From Pedococcus bigeumensis (GTDB lineage: Bacteria > Actinomycetota > Actinomycetes > Actinomycetales > Dermatophilaceae), in assembly GCF_006438965.1 (NCBI RefSeq), contig NZ_RCZM01000001.1, positions 745,097 to 809,096 of the forward strand: DNA of 64,000 bases. The letters run 5' to 3'. The notes under the pieces are model-generated. The model saw only the letters and a list, made by a program, of their open reading frames with translations. It searched no databases and had not been told where the DNA came from. Of this stretch, positions 50,112 to 60,596 are shown piece after piece; positions within the stretch are counted from its first letter, which is position 1; the number at the start of each line of letters is the position of its first letter. A program made the translations under genes and the position numbers.

Positions 50112-51086
50112 CTATGACCATCCGCGCCGGTGGGCGAGCAGTGCGATGAAGGTGCGTGCCATGAGTCGCTGGTGGTCGCGGATCGCGTTCAACGGGCTAG
50201 GAGCGATCGGATGCCCACAGCTCTCCACCATGTAGCCCGCGATGATGGCAAGGAACGCATCCACCGCCTCGCCGTCCACCCCGTACAGCAACGGCGACCG
50301 CGCCATCGTCCGGTCCACATCGAGGCCATGGTCGGCCATCAACGGCAGCAGCCCGACGAAGTCGCACCACGCCGGCCCACGAGCAACCCAGTTCCAGTCG
50401 ACCAGCCGGGCCGCGCCCTGCGCCGTGATGAGCATGTTGTCGGGCCGCAAGTCGCTGTGCACCAACCGATCTCCGACCAGTGCCTCCGATGCCTGGTGCC
50501 CCAGCCGCGCCAGCTCAGCCGCTCGACGAGGAGGCAGCGCAGGTATGCCGTCCGGCCACGACCGCGTGCCCCGCGCGAGCTCGTCCAGGCACGCCAGCGC
50601 CGCCGTGTCGCCTCCCACGTCAACTGCCAGCGAGGAAGTGGTCAACGCCGCGACATCCGCGGGGTCCAGCGCCGCCAGCTCAATGCAGGCAGCGTGCGCC
50701 GCGTCGGCGTCGTGCTGGGCCCACGGCACCCCGGGCATCTCGCCGTCGATGGCTTCGAGGACGACCAGCTGCCAGTCCCCGGCCGCCGCCGACCCGACGA
50801 GCTCCGGCGCCGTCACCCGGCCCGCCAAGCCGCGAAGGATGCCCGCCTCGCGCGGAATCGCTTGCAGCGCATGGGGAGCCGCTGGTCCGGCAGCCTTGGC
50901 GAACACGCGGCGGCCGTCGCGCAGTGCCAGCAACCCGGCATACGCGCCGGTGAAGCCTGTGGTCACCGGCGGAGCGGCGACATCGACGGCGGACCCGGCC
51001 ACGCTCGCGATCCCGTCACGCACCTCCGGCGGGAGCTCTGCGAAGGACGGCCGCGACGACGTGCGTCGGTAGTCGACCTCGGTCAC
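50112..51086 (-). CDS. Aminoglycoside phosphotransferase-like (APH) kinase
   Basis: Protein kinase-fold phosphotransferase of 324 residues. LVHSDLRPDNML near 218-229 is the Brenner catalytic loop (the usual Gly replaced by Ser), and LVDWNWVARG holds the metal-binding Asp (normally DFG/DWE). The lysine-containing strand is VFAKAAGP. Substrate unknown: APH relatives phosphorylate antibiotics, choline or sugars. GTG 51086 is preferred because it overlaps the M48 stop (GTGA). Confidence 0.85.
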   Translation of the reverse strand: MTEVDYRRTSSRPSFAELPPEVRDGIASVAGSAVDVAAPPVTTGFTGAYAGLLALRDGRRVFAKAAGPAAPHALQAIPREAGILRGLAGRVTAPELVGSAAAGDWQLVVLEAIDGEMPGVPWAQHDADAAHAACIELAALDPADVAALTTSSLAVDVGGDTAALACLDELARGTRSWPDGIPALPPRRAAELARLGHQASEALVGDRLVHSDLRPDNMLITAQGAARLVDWNWVARGPAWCDFVGLLPLMADHGLDVDRTMARSPLLYGVDGEAVDAFLAIIAGYMVESCGHPIAPSPLNAIRDHQRLMARTFIALLAHRRGWS

Positions 51087-51991
51087 GGACGGGCCTTCGG
51101 CCTCCACAGCAGGCGGCCGGGGCGGCGCCGGTCACGCAGGGCGTGGGAGCGCCAGACCAGCACCGGGTGCGAGGCCAACGCGTTGACGACCCAGACGAAG
51201 AAGCCCTTCTCCGTCGTGGCGCGGTCCGCGAGGGCGTTCACGTCCACCGTGCGGTTGAGGTACTTGCCGGCGGCCAGCGTGGCCATCGCGCCCGCGCTGC
51301 CGCGCGGCACGAGGGAGAAGCCGTAGTTGTCGGCGGTGTACTCCTGGCTGCGGCTCAGCGTCGACCCGACGAACGGGATCCACTGCGCCCCACTGATTCC
51401 GAGGACCCGCCAGTAGCTCGTGTGGCCGGCCGCGATGTGTCCCACCTCGTGCCCGATGATGAAGCGGAGGGCGTCGGGGTTGCGCGCCTGGCCACCGATC
51501 TCGAACAGGTCGCTGTAGACGAAGATGAACCGGCGGAACCCGTGACCCGACGCGGCCGCGTTGATCATGCCGTTGCCGAGGACCACGTAGGCGTCGGGAA
51601 CCTTGGGCAGGCCGTAGTGCGCACAGGCATCGACCAGCATCTGGTGCGCCTCCGGGTACTGCGTCGGCGAGATCTTCACGCCGGACAGGCGGAGCCCCGC
51701 GTAGAGCTGGCCACGCAGGAAGTAGATGACGAGCGGGGCGGCGAGGAAGAACACGGCATACGGATCCGGCTGGCGACGGTCGATGATCGCCGAGGCGACC
51801 TCGTAGCCGGAGATGGCCCACACGAGGAGCGACCCGAGGATCACGACCACCAGGCAGAGGTTCTCCAACGGGTGGCGCAGGTGCGACCGCACCTGGGTCC
51901 GGTAGCCGGGCGGAGCCGGTGGCAGCAGGGCTGCCCCGCCGAGGGGCTGCGGTGCGCCGGGCGGCTGGGCGTACTGGATCGGTTCGGACAT
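51083..51991 (-). CDS. Membrane M48-family zinc metalloprotease
   Basis: Protein of 302 residues. A Pro-rich start (1-30) is followed by two membrane helices (about 45-68 and 78-95). Zinc motif HEVGH has His181, Glu182 and His185; the third ligand is the Glu in SQEYTADNYG. Like HtpX/Ste24-type proteases it probably clears membrane proteins. GAGGGG lies just before ATG 51991. Coupled to the APH gene by a 4-bp overlap. Confidence 0.88.
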   Translation of the reverse strand: MSEPIQYAQPPGAPQPLGGAALLPPAPPGYRTQVRSHLRHPLENLCLVVVILGSLLVWAISGYEVASAIIDRRQPDPYAVFFLAAPLVIYFLRGQLYAGLRLSGVKISPTQYPEAHQMLVDACAHYGLPKVPDAYVVLGNGMINAAASGHGFRRFIFVYSDLFEIGGQARNPDALRFIIGHEVGHIAAGHTSYWRVLGISGAQWIPFVGSTLSRSQEYTADNYGFSLVPRGSAGAMATLAAGKYLNRTVDVNALADRATTEKGFFVWVVNALASHPVLVWRSHALRDRRRPGRLLWRPKARP

Positions 51992-52119
51992 GGTCCCCTC
52001 GATGCTGTCGTCGGTCGGGTCCGATGCTATGTCTCGACGGTTGGGCGACCGGCACCCAACCCGCCGCAGTGGGCGCACCATGGGGGAATGACCGGCCGAC
52101 CAGCTTTCGTTGTACTGCC

Positions 52120-53355
52120 GTGACCGACGCCACCCTCTCCGCGCAGACGGAGCTCGACGAGCCCACGGTCCGCCCCGCCCACGTCAACCTCGCCCTGCTG
52201 GCGCTCGCGGTCGGCGGCTTTGCCATCGGCACCACCGAGTTCGTGACCATGGGCCTGCTGCCGGAAGTGGCGGACGGCGTGGGCATCGACATCCCGACGG
52301 CCGGCCACATCGTGTCGGCCTACGCCGCAGGCGTGGTCGTGGGGGCGCCCATCCTGGCGACTCTCGGCGCACGGCTGCCTCGCAAGCAGCTACTGCTCTG
52401 GCTGATGGGGGCCTTCGCCGTGGCGAACGTGCTGTCCGCGCTGGCCAACGGCTACGGCCTGCTCATGGGGGCACGCTTTCTCTCCGGGCTCCCGCACGGC
52501 GCCTACTTCGGCGTCGGGTCACTGGTCGCGGCGTCGATGGTGCCCGCGCACCGTCGCACCTGGGCGGTGTCGATGATGATCACCGGGCTCACGGTCGCCA
52601 ACATCGTGGGTGTTCCGGTCACCACCCGCATCGGCCAGAGCTACGGCTGGCAGTGGCCGTATGCCGCGGTCGGAGTGATCGCGCTGCTCACCGTCCTCGC
52701 GGTGTGGCGCTGGGTGCCGTTCTGCCCGCCCGACGGCGGCCTGAGCCTGCGTTCGGAGCTGTCCGCCCTCAAGCGGCCGCAGGTCTGGCTGGCGCTCGGC
52801 ATCGGCACCGTCGGCTTCGGCGGCATGTTCGCCACCTTCTCCTACATCTCGCCGACGATGACCGAGCTCGGCGGCTTCGGCAGGGCGACCATCCCGCTCA
52901 TCCTCGCGCTCTACGGCGTGGGCATGACGATCGGCGCGGTCCTGTCCGGAACGGTGTCGCGCATCGGCATGATCCGGGGGATCACCGTCCTCCTGGTGGC
53001 GATCGCCGTCATGCTCTTCCTCTTCGGGCCGGCCGTGCAGGCGGCGAAGTGGTCCGCCCTCGTCGCCGTGTTCGTCCTCGGGTTGCTGCCGAGCGCGCTC
53101 GTCCCGATGCTGCAGACCCGGTTGATGGATGTCGCCCACGAGGGCCAGGCGCTCGCAGCCGCCCTCAACCACTCGACCCTCAACCTCGCCAACGCACTCG
53201 GAGCCTGGCTCGGGTCGATCGTCCTCTCGGCTGGCCTGGGCTACGAATGGCCGTCACGGGTCGGCGGATTCCTCGCCGTGGCCGGGATCGGCATCGCCCT
53301 GTGGTCCGCCCTGCTGCAGCGTTCGACCCAGCGTTCAGCGCGGCGGATGGCCTGA
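52120..53355 (+). CDS. MFS exporter of the AraJ/DHA1 type
   Basis: Major-facilitator transporter of 411 residues, twelve helices. ALLALAVGGFAIGTTEFVTMGLLPEVA at the start is diagnostic of the DHA1/AraJ-YdhP group, whose members export drugs or sugars. GARLPRKQLLLW is motif A, and FLSGLPHGAYFGVGSLVAA the conserved helix 4. GTG 52120. Divergent from the M48 gene; its end overlaps the ArsR gene by 21 bp (convergent). Confidence 0.87.
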   Translation: MTDATLSAQTELDEPTVRPAHVNLALLALAVGGFAIGTTEFVTMGLLPEVADGVGIDIPTAGHIVSAYAAGVVVGAPILATLGARLPRKQLLLWLMGAFAVANVLSALANGYGLLMGARFLSGLPHGAYFGVGSLVAASMVPAHRRTWAVSMMITGLTVANIVGVPVTTRIGQSYGWQWPYAAVGVIALLTVLAVWRWVPFCPPDGGLSLRSELSALKRPQVWLALGIGTVGFGGMFATFSYISPTMTELGGFGRATIPLILALYGVGMTIGAVLSGTVSRIGMIRGITVLLVAIAVMLFLFGPAVQAAKWSALVAVFVLGLLPSALVPMLQTRLMDVAHEGQALAAALNHSTLNLANALGAWLGSIVLSAGLGYEWPSRVGGFLAVAGIGIALWSALLQRSTQRSARRMA

Positions 53356-53856
53356 CTGGAAGACACTGACCAGCACCCCGTGCGTCGCCTCGCGCGGGCC
53401 GGCTTCGGGGAGCTCGTCGACCAGCCGCTCGAGGTGGCTGGACAACGCAGCGGCCTGCTGCCGGGTCAGCCGGATGCGGCGCAGGTTCAGCAGCGCGTCG
53501 GTGGGGGAGCCGTCGATCTCCTCGGCCACCGCCTGCAGGAGTGCTGCCGTGTGACCAGCCCGGCTGCCCCCGGGTGTCCTCAGCCGACGCGCCACGCGCA
53601 GAAAGTACTGCTCCGTACCGCCGCGCACCTGGCGGCGGTCGCCACGGCGGACCAGACCGGCCTGCTCCAGCACGGCCAGGTGGTGGGCGACGTTGCCCTT
53701 GTTGGTGGACAGTGACTTCGCCAGCTGGCTGACGGTTGATCCCTCCGCGCCGAGTGCGAAGATGATCCGGTTGCGCAGTGGGTGCGCCAGGGCCTTGAGC
53801 TGCCGGGGGTCGGTGGCTTCCAGCACCTCCACGGCAGGGTCTCGGTCGCGGGGCAT
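53335..53856 (-). CDS. ArsR-like winged-helix regulator
   Basis: Regulator of 173 residues. The winged helix is ATDPRQLKALAHPLRNRIIFALGAEGSTVSQLAKSLSTNKGNVAHHLAVLEQAGLVRRG (16-75), followed by about 80 residues of helical dimer or ligand region. No metal cysteines. It diverges from the S41 peptidase gene; the perfect inverted repeat between them (53861-53886) starts 5 bp from its start codon and is the likely operator for both. Confidence 0.86.
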   Translation of the reverse strand: MPRDRDPAVEVLEATDPRQLKALAHPLRNRIIFALGAEGSTVSQLAKSLSTNKGNVAHHLAVLEQAGLVRRGDRRQVRGGTEQYFLRVARRLRTPGGSRAGHTAALLQAVAEEIDGSPTDALLNLRRIRLTRQQAAALSSHLERLVDELPEAGPREATHGVLVSVFQSGHPPR

Positions 53857-53860
53857 GACG

Positions 53861-53886
53861 AAAGCGTCAAGAGATTTTGACGCTTT
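53861..53886. promoter_or_regulatory. Operator of the ArsR/S41 pair
   Basis: AAAGCGTCAA, 6 nt, TTGACGCTTT: perfect 10-bp inverted repeat. TTGACG within it can serve as a -35 in either direction. Confidence 0.75.
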
Positions 53887-53913
53887 GTCAAGGGACGTCC
53901 CACCCTGTTTCCC

Positions 53914-54858
53914 ATGAACCCAGCTGAGATCCAGGCCATCGTGACCAAGGCAGCCCAGGCCGTCGAGGACGGTTATGTGTTCCCCGACAAGGGAGCGGAC
54001 ATCGCGGCCCTGCTCCGTGCCCACCTCGCGGAGGACAGGTATGCCGCGTGCACCCGGCCCGCTGAGCTTGGCAGCTCCGTGACCGCTGACCTCTGCGCCG
54101 CCTCTGGCGACCTCCACCTCCGGCTGCTCTTCCACGAGGACGGGGCCGTCGGGGAGGAGGACCAGGCTGCGCTCGCGGCCGCGTGGGCGGAACAGGCGCG
54201 CCAGACCGCTGGCGGAATGCGTCGCGTGGAACGGCTCGACGGCAACATCGGCGTGATCGAAGTCGGGCCGGTGCTGGGCCACCCGGGCACGGCTGGTGGT
54301 GCGGTCGTCGCTGCGATGTCGCTCGTGGCCGACGCGGATGCCCTGGTCATCGACGTGCGGGGTTGCCGTGGTGGGAGTCCCGACGGAGTGGTCCTGCTGC
54401 TCAGCCACCTGTTCGGCGACGAGCCGGTCCGGCTCAGCGACATCGAGTCCCGTGAGGAGGGGACCCGTCAGTTCTGGACGGCGGCGGTCCTGCCGGGGCG
54501 GCGGTTCGGGCCGGACAAGCCGGCGGCCGTGCTCGTCGGGCCCGAGACGTTCTCCGGTGGCGAGGGGCTGGCGTTCGACCTCCAGGAGCAGGGTCGCGCC
54601 ACGATCGTGGGGGAGTCGACCCGGGGCGGCGCGCACCCGCGGATCGGCGTGGTCGTCCACCCGCAGCTCGAGCTGACCCTGCCGGTCGCCCGGTCGGTGA
54701 GCCTGTTCACCGGCGGCAACTGGGAGGGCGTGGGGGTCCAGCCGGACGTCGAGGTGCCGGCCGACCAGGCCCTCGACACCGCTCTGGCCCTGCTGCGGGA
54801 GTCTTTGCAGGATCGGGTGGGTCAGGGCACGTCAGATCCTGCAAAGACGGTGCGCTGA
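53914..54858 (+). CDS. S41-family peptidase (interphotoreceptor-retinoid-binding-protein-like)
   Basis: Protein of 314 residues. The amino-terminal 90 residues are the helical IRBP/S41 N-domain ([26 protein letters not shown]). The peptidase half has [17 protein letters not shown] and [14 protein letters not shown], where Ser214 is the nucleophile; [11 protein letters not shown] is the oxyanion block. No PDZ domain and no signal peptide, so it is probably cytosolic. Divergent from the ArsR gene. Confidence 0.87.
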   Translation: MNPAEIQAIVTKAAQAVEDGYVFPDKGADIAALLRAHLAEDRYAACTRPAELGSSVTADLCAASGDLHLRLLFHEDGAVGEEDQAALAAAWAEQARQTAGGMRRVERLDGNIGVIEVGPVLGHPGTAGGAVVAAMSLVADADALVIDVRGCRGGSPDGVVLLLSHLFGDEPVRLSDIESREEGTRQFWTAAVLPGRRFGPDKPAAVLVGPETFSGGEGLAFDLQEQGRATIVGESTRGGAHPRIGVVVHPQLELTLPVARSVSLFTGGNWEGVGVQPDVEVPADQALDTALALLRESLQDRVGQGTSDPAKTVR

Positions 54859-54940
54859 CGGTGCGTCACCGGCATACCTCGTTGCATGGGAGGATGGGCC
54901 GTTCCGTTGTCCCCGACGCCCCGTGAGGTTTGAAGCACCC

Positions 54941-56785
<1,845 letters not shown>

Positions 56786-56799
56786 TTACCCGCGGGTAA
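56786..56799. promoter_or_regulatory. 14-bp palindrome over the DUF4442 promoter
   Basis: TTACCCGCGGGTAA is a perfect palindrome. Its right edge forms TAATGT (56797-56802), a -10 seven nt before ATG 56810. The size and symmetry suit a TetR-type repressor; the regulator is not in the window. Confidence 0.65.
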
Positions 56800-56809
56800 T
56801 GTAGCCCGC

Positions 56810-57280
56810 ATGGTCGACACCTACGCGATGTACCGGCGCCTCACGGCATACCCGCAGGGCAAGCGGATCTTCTCGCTCGTCTTCGAGCAGGCGGCGCCCT
56901 ACTTCCGCACCGCCCGCCCACGGTTCGTCGAGCTCGGGCCGAACCGGGCCGAGCTGACCATCAAGAAGCGGCACCGCGTCCAGAACCACATCGGCACCGT
57001 CCACGTCATCGCGATCTGCAACGGCCTCGAGGCGGCCATGGGCGCGCTCGCGGAGGCGACCATCCCGGCGTCGCGCCGTTGGATCCCCAAGGGCATGGAG
57101 GTCGAGTACACCGCCAAGGCGAGCAGCGACATCACCTGCGTCGCGGAGACCGACCCAGCCGACTGGGCGCGCGCGGGCGATGTCGAGATCCCGGTGCGGG
57201 TCAGGGGGATTCGTGACGACGGGACTGTGGTGGTGCAGGGCACCATCCGCCTGTGGGTGACCGACAAGCCGGCTCGCTGA
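56810..57280 (+). CDS. DUF4442 hotdog-fold protein
   Basis: Protein of 156 residues, DUF4442, related to PaaI/YiiD acyl-CoA thioesterases. The hotdog fold shows as RFVELGPNRAELTIKKRHRVQNHIGTVHVIAICNGLEAAMGALAEATIPASRRWIPKGMEVEYTAKA-type strands with the central helix ICNGLEAAMG. No catalytic residue is certain. Leaderless start under a palindromic site, suggesting control by fatty-acid-type signals (inference). Confidence 0.8.
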   Translation: MVDTYAMYRRLTAYPQGKRIFSLVFEQAAPYFRTARPRFVELGPNRAELTIKKRHRVQNHIGTVHVIAICNGLEAAMGALAEATIPASRRWIPKGMEVEYTAKASSDITCVAETDPADWARAGDVEIPVRVRGIRDDGTVVVQGTIRLWVTDKPAR

Positions 57281-57297
57281 GCTGCGGCTCGCTCAGC
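57270..57297. repeat. 13-bp imperfect duplication between convergent stops
   Basis: CGGCTCGCTGAGC (57270-57282) and CGGCTCGCTCAGC (57285-57297), 15-bp period, one mismatch. The first holds the DUF4442 TGA, the second the stop of the leftward phosphatase gene. Confidence 0.75.
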
Positions 57298-58087
57298 CTC
57301 GGAGGCTGTCCCGCAGCGCCGTGATGTCCTCCTCGGACCAGCCCTGGGCGCTGAGCCAGCCGGCGGCGCCGCCGTACTGCTCGGTCAGGACGCTGAGGAT
57401 CCGCTGCATCGTCTGGGGCTTGGGGCGGTGGTGGTCCATCGGCTGCCCGGCAAGGACCTCGCCGTAGGCCGGTCGGGCCATCAGTCGGGCCACCACCCGC
57501 TCGATCCGCTCACCGGTGGCGACGTAGTCGGCGACGATGTGCTCGTCGCTCACCCCGGCCACCGAGAGGGCCAGCCCGACGACGGTGCCGGTCCGGTCCT
57601 TGCCGGCGGCGCAGTGCACGATCGTCGCGCCGCGGCTCTGCGACACCACCTGCAGTGCCGCGCTGACCGAGTCGGGTCGGTGCGCGAGGTAGCCGAGGTA
57701 GTGGCTGGCCCAGTAGTCGTCGTCGAGGCGCGGATCGGCATCGGCTGCCGCCTGGTCCTTCTTAGACCACGGAAGGACGAGCGCCTCCTCCGCCGTGACC
57801 GCACGCACGTCGTCGCGGAACAGCGAGTGGTGGTGGTGCGTCAGGTTGTGCGCGCGAAGCGGCCCCGGCCCCTCGAGCTGGAGCTCGACGTTGCTGCGCA
57901 GGTCCACGATGTCAGTGACCCCCACGCGCTCCACGAGGTCGTCGATGTCGGCCTCGGTGAGGTCCTGGAGGTTGTCCGACCGCAGCAGCCGCCCGGTGGC
58001 GACCTGTCCACCGTCCGTGGTCGGCAGGCCTCCCACGTCGCGCATGTTGACGACGCCGTCGAGCTCGATCCAGAGGGGAGTGGTCAC
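57293..58087 (-). CDS. Tyrosine/serine-type protein phosphatase
   Basis: Phosphatase of 264 residues of the bacterial PTP (Y_phosphatase3, MptpB-like) group. IVHCAAGKDRTGTVVGL carries the C-x5-R loop with Cys159. NMRDVGGLPTTDGGQVATGRLLRSDNL at the start is the diagnostic first block, also seen in LipA/MptpB. Start GTG 58087; the longer open frame overlaps the upstream gene. 10 bp after the ornithine-cyclodeaminase-like gene. Confidence 0.88.
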   Translation of the reverse strand: MTTPLWIELDGVVNMRDVGGLPTTDGGQVATGRLLRSDNLQDLTEADIDDLVERVGVTDIVDLRSNVELQLEGPGPLRAHNLTHHHHSLFRDDVRAVTAEEALVLPWSKKDQAAADADPRLDDDYWASHYLGYLAHRPDSVSAALQVVSQSRGATIVHCAAGKDRTGTVVGLALSVAGVSDEHIVADYVATGERIERVVARLMARPAYGEVLAGQPMDHHRPKPQTMQRILSVLTEQYGGAAGWLSAQGWSEEDITALRDSLRG

Positions 58088-58097
58088 CTGTTGGACC

Positions 58098-59042
58098 TTA
58101 CGCGGGCGCGGTGTCCAGCAGCTGACCGGCATCCTGCGCCTCGGCGGCGTCGGCCACGGCTGACGCGACCATGAGGTCGCTGAGCCCGTTGCCGAGGTTC
58201 TGGCAGACCACCCGTCCACCCGATCGTGGTCGGCCGAGCAGTGTCCCGGTCGCCAGGTCGGTCGCGGGGTAGTCGCCCAGCGAGCCCGCCCCGCGCACCG
58301 TCTCGAACTGCGCCACGTGGTCGGTGGACAGGGTTGCCGCGCTGGCCAGGTCGGCACCCACCGAGCTGGCGTAGTCGAGGGGGAGGAGCAGGACGTCCGG
58401 CCGCAGGTGGTCGGGTTCCAGGGCCGAGCCGGTGAGCCCGATCGCCAGCCCGGTCACGACCACCTCGGCGTCACGCACGGTGGCGGCCACCTCGTCGCTG
58501 ACCTCCAGCTCCACGTCCGGCACGGCGCTGGCGGCCCAGTCGACCAGTGCCGCACGAGCTTCGCTGCGGCGGGCAAAGACCGTCACTCGGTGACGCCCCA
58601 GGGCGGCCAGCATCCGCAGGTGCGACCGAGCCTGGACGCCCGCGCCGGTGATGGCCACGGTGGCGTCCGGCGCGGAGAGGGCGGCGATGCAGGCGCCGCT
58701 GACGGCGGCGGTGCGAGCGGCGGTCAGCGCGCCGGCAGCCATGACGCAGCGCGGCTCCCCGGTGTCGCCGTGGTTCACGACCATCAGACCGGTCACGGCG
58801 GGAAGCCCGCGGTCGCGGTTGTCGGGAAAGATGCTGATCCACTTGCAGCCCAACAGTTTTCGCGCCGGGTATGCCGCGGGCATGGCGTTGGCGAAGGAAG
58901 CGCCACCCGGGTGCACGGCCGGTTTCGGCGGCACTTCCGCGTTGCCTTCGGCGAGTGCCACCAGGGCCGCGTGGGCGAGCTGGATGGCCTCCAGAGGTGG
59001 CGGCAGCAGCCGGGCGACGTCGGCGTCGGAGAGGTAGCGCAT
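58098..59042 (-). CDS. Ornithine cyclodeaminase/mu-crystallin family protein
   Basis: Rossmann-fold NAD(P)-dependent protein of 314 residues. MRYLSDADVARLL start, PAARKLLGCKWISIFPDN-like AYPARKLLGCKWISIFPDN with the substrate Lys, MAAGALTAARTAAVSG, the nucleotide loop ITGAGVQARSHLRML near 135, and LPLDYASSVGADL near 222. Members act on ornithine, alanine, ketimines or pyrroline carboxylate; the exact substrate cannot be told. Coupled to the phosphatase gene. Confidence 0.88.
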   Translation of the reverse strand: MRYLSDADVARLLPPPLEAIQLAHAALVALAEGNAEVPPKPAVHPGGASFANAMPAAYPARKLLGCKWISIFPDNRDRGLPAVTGLMVVNHGDTGEPRCVMAAGALTAARTAAVSGACIAALSAPDATVAITGAGVQARSHLRMLAALGRHRVTVFARRSEARAALVDWAASAVPDVELEVSDEVAATVRDAEVVVTGLAIGLTGSALEPDHLRPDVLLLPLDYASSVGADLASAATLSTDHVAQFETVRGAGSLGDYPATDLATGTLLGRPRSGGRVVCQNLGNGLSDLMVASAVADAAEAQDAGQLLDTAPA

Positions 59043-59128
59043 GTCCCGACCCTGCCACGGTGTCCGCGGCGCGCGGTGCCAGGCGCACCGCCCTCGCGCG
59101 GCCGGTCACGCCAGGGGCGCACATAGGT

Positions 59129-59163
59129 GAGGGCCTCGGAAAGTATGAGTTTCCGAGGCCCTC
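59129..59163. terminator. Terminator-like hairpin in a divergent gap
   Basis: GAGGGCCTCGGAAA (59129-59142) pairs perfectly with TTTCCGAGGCCCTC (59150-59163) around a 7-nt loop. Both neighbouring genes point away from it, so there is no annotated transcript for it to end. Confidence 0.7.
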
Positions 59164-59299
59164 GCGATCTGGACCGAGGTCCTGATCGACGCTCTCGCCG
59201 AAGCGATTGCGTAGGGGTATTTCTAATCGAGAGGCACCTCGGCCACAAGGGGTTCAGCGGAAATTTCCCAACTATTTCGGTCCGGTTCGTGCCCATTCC

Positions 59300-59320
59300 G
59301 GCGTGTCGCCAAGACACGCC
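59300..59320 (+). promoter_or_regulatory. Hairpin in the hemW leader
   Basis: GGCGTGTC, loop GCCAA, GACACGCC: perfect 8-bp stem 38 bp before the hemW ATG. May be a regulator site or attenuator. Confidence 0.4.
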
Positions 59321-59358
59321 GTGTCGGGGCTCGCGACCCCGCCTGCGAGGATGGAGCC

Positions 59359-60585
59359 ATGCCCAGCGCCCTGCCCGACGGTGACCCTGCACCGCCGGAC
59401 GGCGCTCTGCCACAGGCGTCACTTCAGGCCCTCGGACGTCGCCCGTTCGGCATCTACCTGCACGTGCCGTTCTGCTCGGTGCGCTGCGGGTACTGCGACT
59501 TCAACACCTACACGTTGACCGAGCTGGGTGTGGACGGGGCCAGCGTGGCGACCTTCGCTGACGCCGCCCTCCGCGAGCTGGCCTTCGCCGTCGAGGTGCT
59601 CGGCGAGGTGCCCACGGTCGACACGGTGTTCGTCGGTGGCGGCACTCCCACGATGCTTGCTGCCCAGGACCTCGCCCGGATGCTGGCCGGCATACGCGAC
59701 CGGTTCGGTCTGGCGCCGGACGCCGAGGTGACCACCGAGGCCAACCCCGACTCGGTGACGCGCGAGGGTCTCGAGGTGCTGGCGGAGGCGGGCTTCACCC
59801 GGGTCTCGCTGGGGATGCAGTCGGCCGTGCCGCAGGTCCTCCAGACCCTCGAACGAACCCACGACCCGGCGAACGTCGAACGCGCCGTCGCCGCCGCCCG
59901 CGCCGCCGGGTTCCAGGTCAGCCTCGACCTGATCTACGGGACACCGGGGGAGTCGCTCGACGACTGGCGGACCAGCCTGGCCGCCGCGACCTCCCTGGAG
60001 CCTGACCACGTCTCGGCCTATGCCCTGGTCGTCGAGGAGGGCACCAAGCTGGCAGCCCAGGTCCGCCGCGGGCAGGTACCCGCGCCCGAGGACGACGACG
60101 AGGCCGCCAAGTACGAGATCGCCGACGAGCACCTCGCTGGGGCGGGCTACTCCTGGTACGAGGTCAGCAACTGGGCGCGCCGCGACGACGCCCGGTGCCG
60201 CCACAACGAGGGCTACTGGGCCGACGGCAACTGGTGGGGGATCGGGCCCGGAGCACACAGTCACGTCGGTGGCGTGCGGTGGTGGAACGTGAAGCACCCC
60301 AACGCGTATGCCGCGCGGGTTGCGGATGGTCTGAGCCCCGCTCACGGGCGGGAGACGCTGACCGACGAGCAGCGGTACGACGAACGGGTGCTGCTCGCGG
60401 TCCGGCTGGTCGACGGCCTGCCGATCGAGGACCTGCGCGCCGACGGCCGCCTCGCGGTCGCCGGCCTGATCACCGATGGGCTCGTGGACGGCCAGGCGGC
60501 CCTGCGCCGTCAGCGGGTGGTGCTGACGAGGCAGGGCCGGCTCTTGACGGACACCGTGGTGCGACGGCTCCTGGGACTGCGCTGA
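59359..60585 (+). CDS. hemW: Heme chaperone HemW (radical SAM)
   Basis: HemN-like protein of 408 residues. Radical-SAM cluster C39-x3-C43-x2-C46 (FCSVRCGYC) lacks the extra Cys that marks true HemN (CxxxCxxCxC), so this is HemW. VFVGGGTPTML, SLGMQSAVPQVL, CRHNEGYWADGNWWGIGPGAHS and the carboxyl-terminal HemN_C domain are present. It binds heme for insertion into cytochromes. Follows lepA in the usual actinobacterial cluster, here with three extra genes between. Confidence 0.93.
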   Translation: MPSALPDGDPAPPDGALPQASLQALGRRPFGIYLHVPFCSVRCGYCDFNTYTLTELGVDGASVATFADAALRELAFAVEVLGEVPTVDTVFVGGGTPTMLAAQDLARMLAGIRDRFGLAPDAEVTTEANPDSVTREGLEVLAEAGFTRVSLGMQSAVPQVLQTLERTHDPANVERAVAAARAAGFQVSLDLIYGTPGESLDDWRTSLAAATSLEPDHVSAYALVVEEGTKLAAQVRRGQVPAPEDDDEAAKYEIADEHLAGAGYSWYEVSNWARRDDARCRHNEGYWADGNWWGIGPGAHSHVGGVRWWNVKHPNAYAARVADGLSPAHGRETLTDEQRYDERVLLAVRLVDGLPIEDLRADGRLAVAGLITDGLVDGQAALRRQRVVLTRQGRLLTDTVVRRLLGLR

Positions 60586-60596
60586 CCGCTAGGCCG

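Larger units (their letters stand above)
59043..59358. other. Divergent intergenic region before hemW
   Basis: 316 bp with no convincing gene. It holds a terminator-like hairpin (59129-59163), a relatively AT-rich block (59205-59285) with palindrome GGAAATTTCC at 59259-59268, and a hairpin close to the hemW start (59300-59320). Confidence 0.6.
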
